In this document: piece by piece, positions 34,553 to 41,882 of the stretch
How positions within the stretch are numbered: position 1 is the first letter of the stretch
Layout: each line of letters starts with the position of its first letter
Source: Neobacillus sp. DY30
GTDB taxonomy: Bacteria; Bacillota; Bacilli; Bacillales; Cytobacillaceae
Direction of reading: 5' to 3'
DNA: 64,000 nt
NCBI RefSeq assembly: GCF_030123065.1
Contig: NZ_CP126093.1
Span: 2,980,001 to 3,044,000, forward strand
Translations under genes and position numbers: made by a program
Notes under the pieces: model-generated
Databases searched by the model: none
Told to the model about the DNA's origin: nothing
What the model saw: the letters and a program-made list of their open reading frames with translations, nothing else

Positions 34553-35681
34553 TTTACGTGAAGGTGAAATTCCTGTAATCGAAAAACGCAAACCATATGC
34601 CCTTGTTGCCATTACAAAACATGGTGTGACACATGCAAGAAGCTACGCGGAAAAATTTCCTTATGCGGATCTATATTATATGAAGAAATTCGAACAGGGC
34701 GACGAAGAGGCGCGCCAAATTCAGTTATTTGATGGTACCGTTCGCCTATTATTGCCCGCTTTGTTCCAGCAGTATAAAGGAATCATTTGCATCATTTCCC
34801 TTGGTGCTGTTGTTCGCATGATTGCCCCACTTTTGATTGATAAAAAGAAAGATCCTGCAGTGTTAGTAGTGGATGATAAAGGCCAGTATGTCATCAGCGT
34901 TTTATCAGGTCATATTGGCGGTGCCAATGCCTTAACCCATGAGTTTGCCAATGCGATTGGTGCTGCACCCGTTGTTACAACCGCGTCTGATGTTCAAAAA
35001 ACGATTCCCGTGGATTTATTTGGCGCCCAATTTGGGTGGATGTGGGATAGTGAAGAGAAATTAACACCTGTTAGTGCATCGGTTGTCAATGAAGAGCATG
35101 TTGCGATCGTGCAGGAAACGGGTGAAAAAAATTGGTGGATGTACGATCGTTCAATGCCTGACAATTTAAAAATTTATCCAACGATAGAGGAAGCAATCAT
35201 GGCAAAGCCACAAGCAGCACTGCTTATTACAGATCGTTTAATTGAGGCACATGAAGAGGTCCTGCTCGAGAACGGAGTTATGTATCGCCCAAAATCAATT
35301 GTACTTGGCATTGGGTGTAATCGTGGTACGTCAATGGCAGAGATCGAAGCAGTCATAGATGAAACATTAGCGGAGCTGTATTTAAGTAAAAAAAGTGTCA
35401 AAGCAGTTGCGACCATCGATTTAAAGAAAAACGAAACTGGCTTGCTTGAATTAACTGCTAAATATAACTGGCCTTTTGTAACGTACACACCTGACCAGCT
35501 AAATGAAATACCGATGCAAAACCCATCGGAAACAGTCTTTAAATATACAGGTGCATATGGGGTCAGTGAGCCGGCCGCATTGCGTTATGCGAATGCGAAA
35601 GAGTTACTGCGGGAGAAAAAGAAAAGCGGAAATGTGACGATATCCATTGCACGTGTCAATTTTGAGGAGGAAGTACGATGA
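34545..35681 (+). CDS. cbiG: Cobalt-precorrin-5A hydrolase CbiG
   Basis: About 378 residues; ATG 34545 is preferred over ATG 34539 two codons earlier. The protein opens the delta-lactone ring and releases the C2 fragment. ALVAITKHGVTHARSYAEKF, IISLGAVVRMIAPLLIDKKK, DDKGQYVISVLSGHIGGANA, VLGIGCNRGTSMAEIEAVI and TGAYGVSEPAALRYAN mark the N-terminal, linker and C-terminal CbiG domains. It overlaps cbiF by eight bases and cbiA by four. Confidence 0.94.
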   Translation: MISLREGEIPVIEKRKPYALVAITKHGVTHARSYAEKFPYADLYYMKKFEQGDEEARQIQLFDGTVRLLLPALFQQYKGIICIISLGAVVRMIAPLLIDKKKDPAVLVVDDKGQYVISVLSGHIGGANALTHEFANAIGAAPVVTTASDVQKTIPVDLFGAQFGWMWDSEEKLTPVSASVVNEEHVAIVQETGEKNWWMYDRSMPDNLKIYPTIEEAIMAKPQAALLITDRLIEAHEEVLLENGVMYRPKSIVLGIGCNRGTSMAEIEAVIDETLAELYLSKKSVKAVATIDLKKNETGLLELTAKYNWPFVTYTPDQLNEIPMQNPSETVFKYTGAYGVSEPAALRYANAKELLREKKKSGNVTISIARVNFEEEVR

Positions 35682-37036
35682 ATCGATTTGTTTTAGCCGG
35701 CACAGGAAGTGGTGTTGGAAAAACAACATTCACGATCGGCATTATGCGTACGCTAATGAAGCGTGGATTAACAGTCCAGGGATTTAAATGCGGTCCTGAC
35801 TATATTGACCCAACGTATCATACAGCTGTCACAAAACGCCCTTCTCGTAATATTGATAGTTTCATGATGTCTCATGAAACCGTTCGTGCCATTGTTGCAA
35901 GAGCGAGCCAAGATGCAGATGCAGCTATTATTGAAGGGGTGATGGGCTTTTATGATGGCAAGTCGCCATTATCAAATGAAGGATCTGCTGCTCATATTAG
36001 TGAGATTACAAAAAGTCCTGTCATTTTAATTGTCAATGCAGCAAGTATGGCAAGGAGTGCGGCTGCGATTGTCAAAGGATTTCAACTGTTAGATGTAAGC
36101 TCCAATATTGTTGGTGTAATTGCCAATCAATTAGGAAGTAAAAGCCATTTTGAAATTGTCAAAGCAGCAATTGAACAAGGATGTGGAATTCCTGTCATTG
36201 GCTATCTGCCAAAAGGAGCAGTACCTTTGATGCCAAGCCGTCATCTGGGTTTAGTGCCAGCCATTGAACGAGGTGATTTAGATTCCTATTTTGATAGTCT
36301 TGCAGGAGCAATCGAAGAAACAGTGGATATTGAACAACTACTGGAAATTACAAAAACACAATCATTGGACGTAACTGAATCTATCTTTGATGTACAGCCG
36401 CAAAGACAAGAAGTACATATTGCAGTTGCAAAGGACGCCGCTTTTAACTTCTATTATGAAGAAAATTTAGAATTACTCCGTGCATATGGTGCCACATTGC
36501 ATTTCTTTTCTCCATTACAAAATGAGGAAGTTCCAGAAAAAGCGCAGGGGCTGTATATCGGCGGCGGTTTCCCGGAAGAATTTGCTGAAGAATTGGCGAA
36601 AAATGAAGAAACGAAGCAATCAATAAAAGCCGCACTTGAGCGAGGGATGCCAACATTAGCGGAATGCGGCGGTTTTATGTATTTAACAGAGGAAATTGTG
36701 AATCGTCAAGGACAGGTATTCCCAATGCTCGGGATCATTCCAGGACGTGTGCGGATGCAGGATAAATTAGCGGCACTTGGATACCGGGAAATTACAGGTG
36801 TTCCAGGCAATTTTCTAATCAATGAAGTGGAGCAGGCAAAAGGGCATGAGTTCCATTACTCAACGTATGAGGGGGAGCATACATCACCAGCTTATTTTAG
36901 TAAAGGCCGTTTTCGTGCTCAGCAGGAAGGTTATCTACATAAAAATATTGTTGCTGGTTATACACACTTTCATTTTGCTTCGAATCCACAGCTTGTGAAA
37001 AATTGGCTGACAGCATGTTTGGAGGATAAACAATGA
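35678..37036 (+). CDS. cbiA: Cobyrinate a,c-diamide synthase CbiA
   Basis: 452 residues. The N-terminal ATPase begins NRFVLAGTGSGVGKTTFTIG with a P-loop, then KCGPDYIDPTYHT and EGVMGFYDGKSPLSNEGSAA. The C-terminal class I glutamine amidotransferase has YIGGGFPEEFAEELAKNE and the nucleophile Cys in LAECGGFMYLTEE, with a late His in THFHFASNP. It amidates the a and c side chains of cobyrinate using glutamine and ATP. The start overlaps cbiG (ATGA). Confidence 0.95.
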   Translation: MNRFVLAGTGSGVGKTTFTIGIMRTLMKRGLTVQGFKCGPDYIDPTYHTAVTKRPSRNIDSFMMSHETVRAIVARASQDADAAIIEGVMGFYDGKSPLSNEGSAAHISEITKSPVILIVNAASMARSAAAIVKGFQLLDVSSNIVGVIANQLGSKSHFEIVKAAIEQGCGIPVIGYLPKGAVPLMPSRHLGLVPAIERGDLDSYFDSLAGAIEETVDIEQLLEITKTQSLDVTESIFDVQPQRQEVHIAVAKDAAFNFYYEENLELLRAYGATLHFFSPLQNEEVPEKAQGLYIGGGFPEEFAEELAKNEETKQSIKAALERGMPTLAECGGFMYLTEEIVNRQGQVFPMLGIIPGRVRMQDKLAALGYREITGVPGNFLINEVEQAKGHEFHYSTYEGEHTSPAYFSKGRFRAQQEGYLHKNIVAGYTHFHFASNPQLVKNWLTACLEDKQ

Positions 37037-37662
37037 ATTATTTCCCACTATTAATGAATATTGACTATAAAAAGGTTGTTATTGTTGGCGGCGGACATGT
37101 AGCTCGTCAAAAGGTAGAAGCGCTGCTGCCAACAAAGGCACTAGTGACAGTGATAAGCCCAGCTGTAACCGAAAAATTGCAGCACTACATCAATGAAGGG
37201 CTTGTGACATGGAAAGAAAAAGCATTTGTACCTGCTGATTTAGATGATGCAGCACTGATTTTCGCCGTTACAAATGACGAAGACGTAAATAATGCAGTGG
37301 AAGAAGCGGCACAGCATTGGCAATTACTCAGCCGTGCGGATGCAAACGGACGTGTTGATTTCATCAATCCAGCAGTCGTTCGTCGTGGTGATTTCGTATT
37401 GACTGTATCGACGTCTGGAGCAAGTCCAGGTCTGACACGCCAAGTAAAGACGGATTTAGAAGAGCAATTTGGAGTACATTACGCGCAGTATGTTTCATTT
37501 TTAAAGGAAGCGCGTCAGCGAATTATACAAGTATTTACGGGCGATGTGAAAAAACAGCTATTAGCAGAGCTCCTGGATCCACAGTTATTAAACTGGATGG
37601 AGCAAGGTGAAAAACAAAAATGTGAAGCGTGGCTGCAGCAGCTTATAGGAGAAAAACAGTGA
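37033..37662 (+). CDS. Precorrin-2 dehydrogenase (SirC/Met8/CysG N-domain type)
   Basis: 209 residues. YFPLLMNIDYKKVVIVGGGH then VARQKVEALLPTKALVTVIS form the NAD-binding start; IFAVTNDEDVNNAV, RADANGRVDFINPAVVRRGD and VSTSGASPGLTRQVK are the conserved blocks of precorrin-2 dehydrogenase. It makes sirohydrochlorin, the substrate of CbiX encoded further down. At 209 residues it is close to Bacillus SirC and lacks the methylase half of CysG, which is encoded by the next gene. It overlaps cbiA by four bases. Confidence 0.92.
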   Translation: MNYFPLLMNIDYKKVVIVGGGHVARQKVEALLPTKALVTVISPAVTEKLQHYINEGLVTWKEKAFVPADLDDAALIFAVTNDEDVNNAVEEAAQHWQLLSRADANGRVDFINPAVVRRGDFVLTVSTSGASPGLTRQVKTDLEEQFGVHYAQYVSFLKEARQRIIQVFTGDVKKQLLAELLDPQLLNWMEQGEKQKCEAWLQQLIGEKQ

Positions 37663-38420
37663 GCGGATTTGTATATATTGTAGGAGCTGGTCCTGGTGAC
37701 CCCAAACTATTGACGATTCGTGGATTAGAGTGCATTCAGCAAGCAGATGTGATTTTATATGACCGTCTGGTGAATGCTGAATTATTAAAACATGCGAAAG
37801 CAGACACCGAGCTGATTTATTGTGGAAAAGAACCAGGCAGGCATGGACTGATTCAGGATGAAATTCATCGTGTCCTAGTGGAACAAGCCAATCTTGGCAA
37901 GCAGGTTCTCCGCTTAAAAGGCGGTGACCCATTTGTCTTTGGACGTGGTGCTGAGGAAGCCGTGATTTTACGGCAAGCCGATATTCCATTTGAAATCGTA
38001 CCTGGTATTACAGCGGGGATTGCTGTGCCTGCTTATGCAGGGATTCCTGTAACACATCGTGATCATGCTGCAAGCTTTGCGATTGTTACAGGTCATGGCC
38101 GCCAAGAAAAGGAGCAGGACTTTTTAAATTGGTCCGCGCTTGCTCAAATTGATACGGTGGCCTTTTATATGAGCATAGGCAATATCGCGCATATTACGAA
38201 AAGCTTAATAACCTATGGCAAAAGTGAAACAACCCCTGTTGCCGTTATCGAATGGGGCACAACTGAAAACCAACGAACGATTACAGGCAATCTCTTAACC
38301 ATTGCACAAGATATTCAAATCCATCGTATCTCTAATCCATCCATGATTTTAGTTGGAGAGGTAGTTAGTGTACGGGATCAAATTGCCTGGTTTATAGAAA
38401 AGGAGCATGAATTATGTTAG
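37659..38420 (+). CDS. cobA: Uroporphyrinogen-III C-methyltransferase
   Basis: 253 residues from GTG 37659, six bases after GGAGAAAAAC and overlapping the preceding stop. FVYIVGAGPGDPKLLTIRGL, VILYDRLVNAELLKHA, YCGKEPGRHGLIQDEIHRVL, RLKGGDPFVFGRGAEEA and EIVPGITAGIAVPAYAGIPV are the standard SUMT blocks. It methylates C2 and C7 of uroporphyrinogen III, the entry step. The symbol is that of SUMT (cobA/sumT), not the adenosyltransferase. Confidence 0.94.
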   Translation: MSGFVYIVGAGPGDPKLLTIRGLECIQQADVILYDRLVNAELLKHAKADTELIYCGKEPGRHGLIQDEIHRVLVEQANLGKQVLRLKGGDPFVFGRGAEEAVILRQADIPFEIVPGITAGIAVPAYAGIPVTHRDHAASFAIVTGHGRQEKEQDFLNWSALAQIDTVAFYMSIGNIAHITKSLITYGKSETTPVAVIEWGTTENQRTITGNLLTIAQDIQIHRISNPSMILVGEVVSVRDQIAWFIEKEHELC

Positions 38421-38968
38421 ATGCATTAAAAAAACGCCGTGCGATTCGCCAATTTGTAACGCGCGAAGTGGAACGTGACAAAATTGAGACATTATTAGAA
38501 GCAGCAACGTATGCACCAAATGACCGTATGCGTGAGCCATGGCATTTCTATGTATTACAGGGAGACAGCTTAAAACGTTATGAGCAGGTGGCGCTTGATT
38601 ATTTACAAAAACGCTTCCCAACAAAACCACATTTGGTGGAAAGCTCAATGGAAGCCATCACAAAGACACCGCTTATCATTGTGGTGACATCTGCCATTGT
38701 CGATGGAGATGAAGGTGCAACCAAAGATAATACCTTTGCAGTCAGCAGTGCGATTATGTCGATGTGGTTAATGGCCGAACAGCTGGGTTTAGGCATGGTA
38801 TGGCGTACACGCGGTGTAGGCTTAGTACATGATACAGCATTACATGATTTTATTGGCGCATCGGATCGGGAGCAATTAGTAGGGACGTTATGCATTGGTT
38901 ACCCTGCAGAAGAATTCACTTCCGCGAAAAAGCGTACACCATTTGCAGAAAAAACAACTTGGCTATAA
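38414..38968 (+). CDS. Nitroreductase-family flavoprotein in the cobalamin operon (CbiY position)
   Basis: 184 residues. KKRRAIRQFVTREVERDKIE is the FMN-binding N-terminal Arg-rich block of nitroreductases, followed by EAATYAPNDRMREPWHFYVL and a C-terminal GTLCIGYPAEEF. It resembles the short YdjA-like branch. It overlaps the upstream gene by seven bases and directly precedes the adenosyltransferase, so it is part of the operon. It stands where cbiY occurs in the Bacillus megaterium operon. A flavin reductase providing electrons to reduce cobalt before adenosylation is a reasonable guess; a BluB-like lower-ligand role is less likely because of its short length. Confidence 0.8.
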   Translation: MLDALKKRRAIRQFVTREVERDKIETLLEAATYAPNDRMREPWHFYVLQGDSLKRYEQVALDYLQKRFPTKPHLVESSMEAITKTPLIIVVTSAIVDGDEGATKDNTFAVSSAIMSMWLMAEQLGLGMVWRTRGVGLVHDTALHDFIGASDREQLVGTLCIGYPAEEFTSAKKRTPFAEKTTWL

Positions 38969-38980
38969 GGAGGTTTGCAC

Positions 38981-39520
38981 ATGGCTCGACAGGGGATGCT
39001 GTTAGTTTATACAGGTGAAGGCAAAGGAAAAACAACCGCTTCACTTGGTGTCGTATTACGTGCAATTGGCCGCGGCATGAAGGTGAAATACTATCAATTT
39101 ATTAAATCACCTGAACGTACATATGGTGAACAAATTGCCCTCGGAAAACTTGGTGTTGAAACAGTGCAATTAGGTATTGGTTTTACTTGGACGAAAACAC
39201 CGGAGGAGCATCGCGAGGCACTTGCGAAAGCCTGGCAGATTGTAAAAGAAGAGCTAAATGATGAAACAACAGACCTATTAGTGCTGGATGAACTGAATAA
39301 TGCGTTAGCCATCACACGTTTTCCTATCGACGATGTATTGCCACTACCAGAGGTGTTAGAGGCCATACAAAACCGACCCCAAACGATGCATCTGGTCATC
39401 ACAGGTCGCTCGGCACATCCATCTCTTCTCGCTTTAGCCGATTTAGTGTCAACGATTGATGCAACAAAACATTATTATGCTGATCAGGATGTCAAAGCGA
39501 TGAAGGGGCTTGAGTTTTAA
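38981..39520 (+). CDS. cobO: Corrinoid adenosyltransferase CobO/BtuR type
   Basis: 179 residues from ATG 38981 with TAAGGAGGTTTGCAC upstream. GMLLVYTGEGKGKTTASLGV is the P-loop, KYYQFIKSPERTYGEQIA and LLVLDELNNALAI (Walker-B-like) follow, and HLVITGRSAHPSLLALADLV completes the family pattern. It transfers the 5'-deoxyadenosyl group from ATP to reduced cobalt. The frame stays open for another 41 codons after its stop (see findings). Confidence 0.93.
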   Translation: MARQGMLLVYTGEGKGKTTASLGVVLRAIGRGMKVKYYQFIKSPERTYGEQIALGKLGVETVQLGIGFTWTKTPEEHREALAKAWQIVKEELNDETTDLLVLDELNNALAITRFPIDDVLPLPEVLEAIQNRPQTMHLVITGRSAHPSLLALADLVSTIDATKHYYADQDVKAMKGLEF

Positions 39521-39646
39521 GCACCAAGTCGCCCTGAAGTACAGACCAAACAGCATAAAAAAGTTATGAATGAAGTAAGGGCAGCTGTTGCTATTCAGCA
39601 AGGATTGTCCATTTATGTTGTCGAGATTGAGGAGAAAATTCAATGA
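39521..39646 (+). pseudogene. Possible 3' remnant of a gene between the adenosyltransferase and the methyltransferase
   Basis: Directly after the adenosyltransferase stop an open frame gives APSRPEVQTKQHKKVMNEVR then AAVAIQQGLSIYVVEIEEKI and Q before TGA at 39644-39646. That TGA overlaps the ATG of the methyltransferase (ATGA), the way a real upstream cistron would end. No start with a ribosome binding site is present. I cannot name a family; it may be the C-terminal tail left by a deletion. Confidence 0.35.
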
Positions 39647-40482
39647 TAAAATGCCCCCCTTTACAATTTGATTTTGAAAAGCTGTGGAAAGAAGGCATGT
39701 TAGACTGGCATGGCAAGATGCCAGAACGAATGGTCGATGATGTGCTGGAAGAAGCATATTGGGCTCAGTCCATGAAGAAAAAAACATACAAGCAAACAGA
39801 TAACTATGCAAAAAAAATTTACGAAAAAATGAAACAACATATCCCCAAAAATTCAACTTGTATTGAAATGGGGCCGGGATGGGGCAACTATACCTTCCAA
39901 CTCCGTCAAGATGTCAAAAGTCTAACGTTAGTGGATGGTTCTGAAAGTGTGCTTGCTTATTTATTACAATACTTTGAAAACGATGCAAATCTACAGTTCG
40001 TTCATAGTAAATGGGAAGAAGCGCAAATTGAGCAGCATGATGTTGTTATTGGGGTGAACTGCTTTTATCGTATGTATGAAATGAATACGGCGCTGAAAAA
40101 AATGAACAGGCTTGCTAAAAAGCGCGCCATCATTGGTTTAACAACAGGACCTATTCAGCCGCATTACGTTATTTTAGATGAGCAGTTTGGCTATGACATT
40201 AAACATCCTCGTCGTGATTATATTACCATCGTCAATATGCTGTATCAGTTAGGAATTTATGCAAATTGTGAAATGCTCAAGCTGGAGCGTGAGTATCGTT
40301 ATGATACATTGCAGCAATTATATGAAGCACAAAGCAAAAAAATCTTATCACCTCAGTTTGATATGGCACATGTGAAAGCATCACTCGAACGCTTTATAGC
40401 AATGGAGGATGGCCAGTATGTATACCGTTACCCATTCTATGCTGCGATCATTAGTTGGGAGCCTGTGAAGTTACATGACTAA
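39643..40482 (+). CDS. SAM-dependent methyltransferase in the cobalamin operon
   Basis: 279 residues. The Rossmann-fold motif I is CIEMGPGWGNYTFQLRQD, followed by SLTLVDGSESVLAYLLQYF (motif II acid) and DVVIGVNCFYRMYEMNTAL (motif IV region). The first 70 residues (FDFEKLWKEGMLDWHGKMPE) are a family-specific helical cap. No tetrapyrrole methylase motif is present, so it is not one of the ring methyltransferases. It overlaps the preceding frame by ATGA and lies 100 bp before the CbiW-CbiX fusion. Its role in the operon is unknown; such proteins are also seen beside corrinoid or siderophore uptake genes. Confidence 0.75.
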   Translation: MIKCPPLQFDFEKLWKEGMLDWHGKMPERMVDDVLEEAYWAQSMKKKTYKQTDNYAKKIYEKMKQHIPKNSTCIEMGPGWGNYTFQLRQDVKSLTLVDGSESVLAYLLQYFENDANLQFVHSKWEEAQIEQHDVVIGVNCFYRMYEMNTALKKMNRLAKKRAIIGLTTGPIQPHYVILDEQFGYDIKHPRRDYITIVNMLYQLGIYANCEMLKLEREYRYDTLQQLYEAQSKKILSPQFDMAHVKASLERFIAMEDGQYVYRYPFYAAIISWEPVKLHD

Positions 40483-40490
40483 GTTTCGTT

Positions 40491-40589
40491 ATGACATTAC
40501 TAATAGGGGCTTTAATCGGGGGCACTGTTGATGTAACAAATAGACATAATGGTTACAAGATGATGGGAGAGGGGGAGGTCACTTTATGA
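40491..40589 (+). CDS. Possible 32-residue ORF coupled to the cbiW-cbiX fusion
   Basis: ATG 40491 opens a frame MTLLIGALIGGTVDVTNRHN then GYKMMGEGEVTL ending at TGA 40587-40589, which overlaps the ATG of the next gene as ATGA. The ribosome binding site of the next gene (GGGGGAGG) lies inside it. No clear ribosome binding site precedes it. It could be a leader peptide or a remnant; low confidence. Confidence 0.2.
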   Translation: MTLLIGALIGGTVDVTNRHNGYKMMGEGEVTL

Positions 40590-41785
40590 CAACATGGAAT
40601 TTAACGCAAATGCAGCGCCACTTACTCATTTGCAATGGGGCAACCTGTATGGGAGCAGGTGCTGAGGAGGTCACGCAGCAAATTCGAGACGAAATCCGGA
40701 AAAACCGTTTAGATGAGCATATTCATACATCGCGTACACGTTGTAACGGCCGCTGTAAAGATAAATGCGTCGTAATTGATTACCCAAAAGGGACATGGTA
40801 TTCGGTTCAACATAAAGAAACCGCACGTGATATTGTTCACGAAGCAGTTGAACAAGATGCGATCATTTATTCAATGGAGCACGGTGTGCGGAAACGCAGC
40901 GAAGATCGCATAAAAGGAATTGAAAAATACAAGAAAGGTAATGGACCGATGAAAAAAGCTGTATTATTTGTTGGACATGGCAGCAGGCTCGAGGCAGGGA
41001 ATATAGAAGTTCGCAAATTTGTCGGGCAAATGAAAGAATACATTGATCCAGCCCTTTTAGTAGAAACATGTTTTTTAGAATTTGCATCACCAAATATTGA
41101 AGATGGGATTCAGCTGTGTGTTGAACAAGGTGCGGATGAAATCCATGTAATTCCTATCATATTATTACATGCAGGACACTCGAAACTGCACATTCCTGCA
41201 GAAATTGAACATGCTAAAGAGCATTTCCCAGATGTTCAATTTACCTATGGCCAAACGATAGGTGTTCATGAGGAAGTTTTTGAAATTTTAAAAACAAGAC
41301 TTACTGAAGCAGGTTTTGATGTGGATCAAAGGCATGAGGATACGGCCATATTATTAATTGGACGAGGCGGCAGCGATCCATATGCTAATGGTGATTTTTA
41401 TAAAATCAGCAGATTATTGTGGGAGAAATTAAATGTACCTATTGTTGAAAGTGCCTTTATGGGAGTAACGACGCCAACTGTGCAGGATGGGATGGAACGC
41501 TGCATTAAATTAGGCGCCAAAAAAATCATCATGCTGCCGTATTTTTTATTTACGGGAATTTTAATGGAAAGAATGAATAAAATGGCCGAACAGTTTAAAG
41601 AGTCTTATCCGCACATATCAATTGATATTGCTCAGTATTTTGGCTATCATCCAAAGTTAAGAACGGTACTCTTAGAACGAATGAATCAGGCCATAAACGG
41701 TACTTCGACTGGAATGCAAGATTTAGAGAATTTCCGTAAATATGCGGAAGAACATGGGTATGAACATCATCATCACCATAATTAG
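40586..41785 (+). CDS. cbiX: CbiW-CbiX fusion: 2Fe-2S thioredoxin-like ferredoxin joined to sirohydrochlorin cobaltochelatase
   Basis: 399 residues from ATG 40586 with GGGGGAGG upstream. Residues 1-100 form a thioredoxin-like 2Fe-2S ferredoxin: HLLICNGATCMGAGAEEVTQ and TRCNGRCKDKCVVIDYPKGT give Cys residues at both cluster sites, and WYSVQHKETARDIVHEAVE closes the domain. From about residue 122 (MKKAVLFVGHGSRLEAGNIE) a long CbiX follows, with the chelatase His in GHGSR, IIPIILLHAGHSKLHIPAEI and the second half IGRGGSDPYANGDFYKI. The C-terminus is His-rich (EHHHHHN). CbiX inserts cobalt into sirohydrochlorin. In Bacillus megaterium CbiW and CbiX are reported as separate genes; here they share one frame. 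Confidence 0.88.
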   Translation: MTTWNLTQMQRHLLICNGATCMGAGAEEVTQQIRDEIRKNRLDEHIHTSRTRCNGRCKDKCVVIDYPKGTWYSVQHKETARDIVHEAVEQDAIIYSMEHGVRKRSEDRIKGIEKYKKGNGPMKKAVLFVGHGSRLEAGNIEVRKFVGQMKEYIDPALLVETCFLEFASPNIEDGIQLCVEQGADEIHVIPIILLHAGHSKLHIPAEIEHAKEHFPDVQFTYGQTIGVHEEVFEILKTRLTEAGFDVDQRHEDTAILLIGRGGSDPYANGDFYKISRLLWEKLNVPIVESAFMGVTTPTVQDGMERCIKLGAKKIIMLPYFLFTGILMERMNKMAEQFKESYPHISIDIAQYFGYHPKLRTVLLERMNQAINGTSTGMQDLENFRKYAEEHGYEHHHHHN

Positions 41786-41882
41786 TGGTTAGACAACCGG
41801 TATTGTTATACTCATTTTCATTTTGGCTCGTGGCCTGTGACAGTCGAAAATTAAATCAAGAAATGTTAGGAGTTCAAAGAAA

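Noticed and set aside
38414..38968. BluB (5,6-dimethylbenzimidazole synthase)
   Set aside because: The protein is shorter than BluB and looks like the YdjA-type nitroreductases; the operon position alone is not enough.
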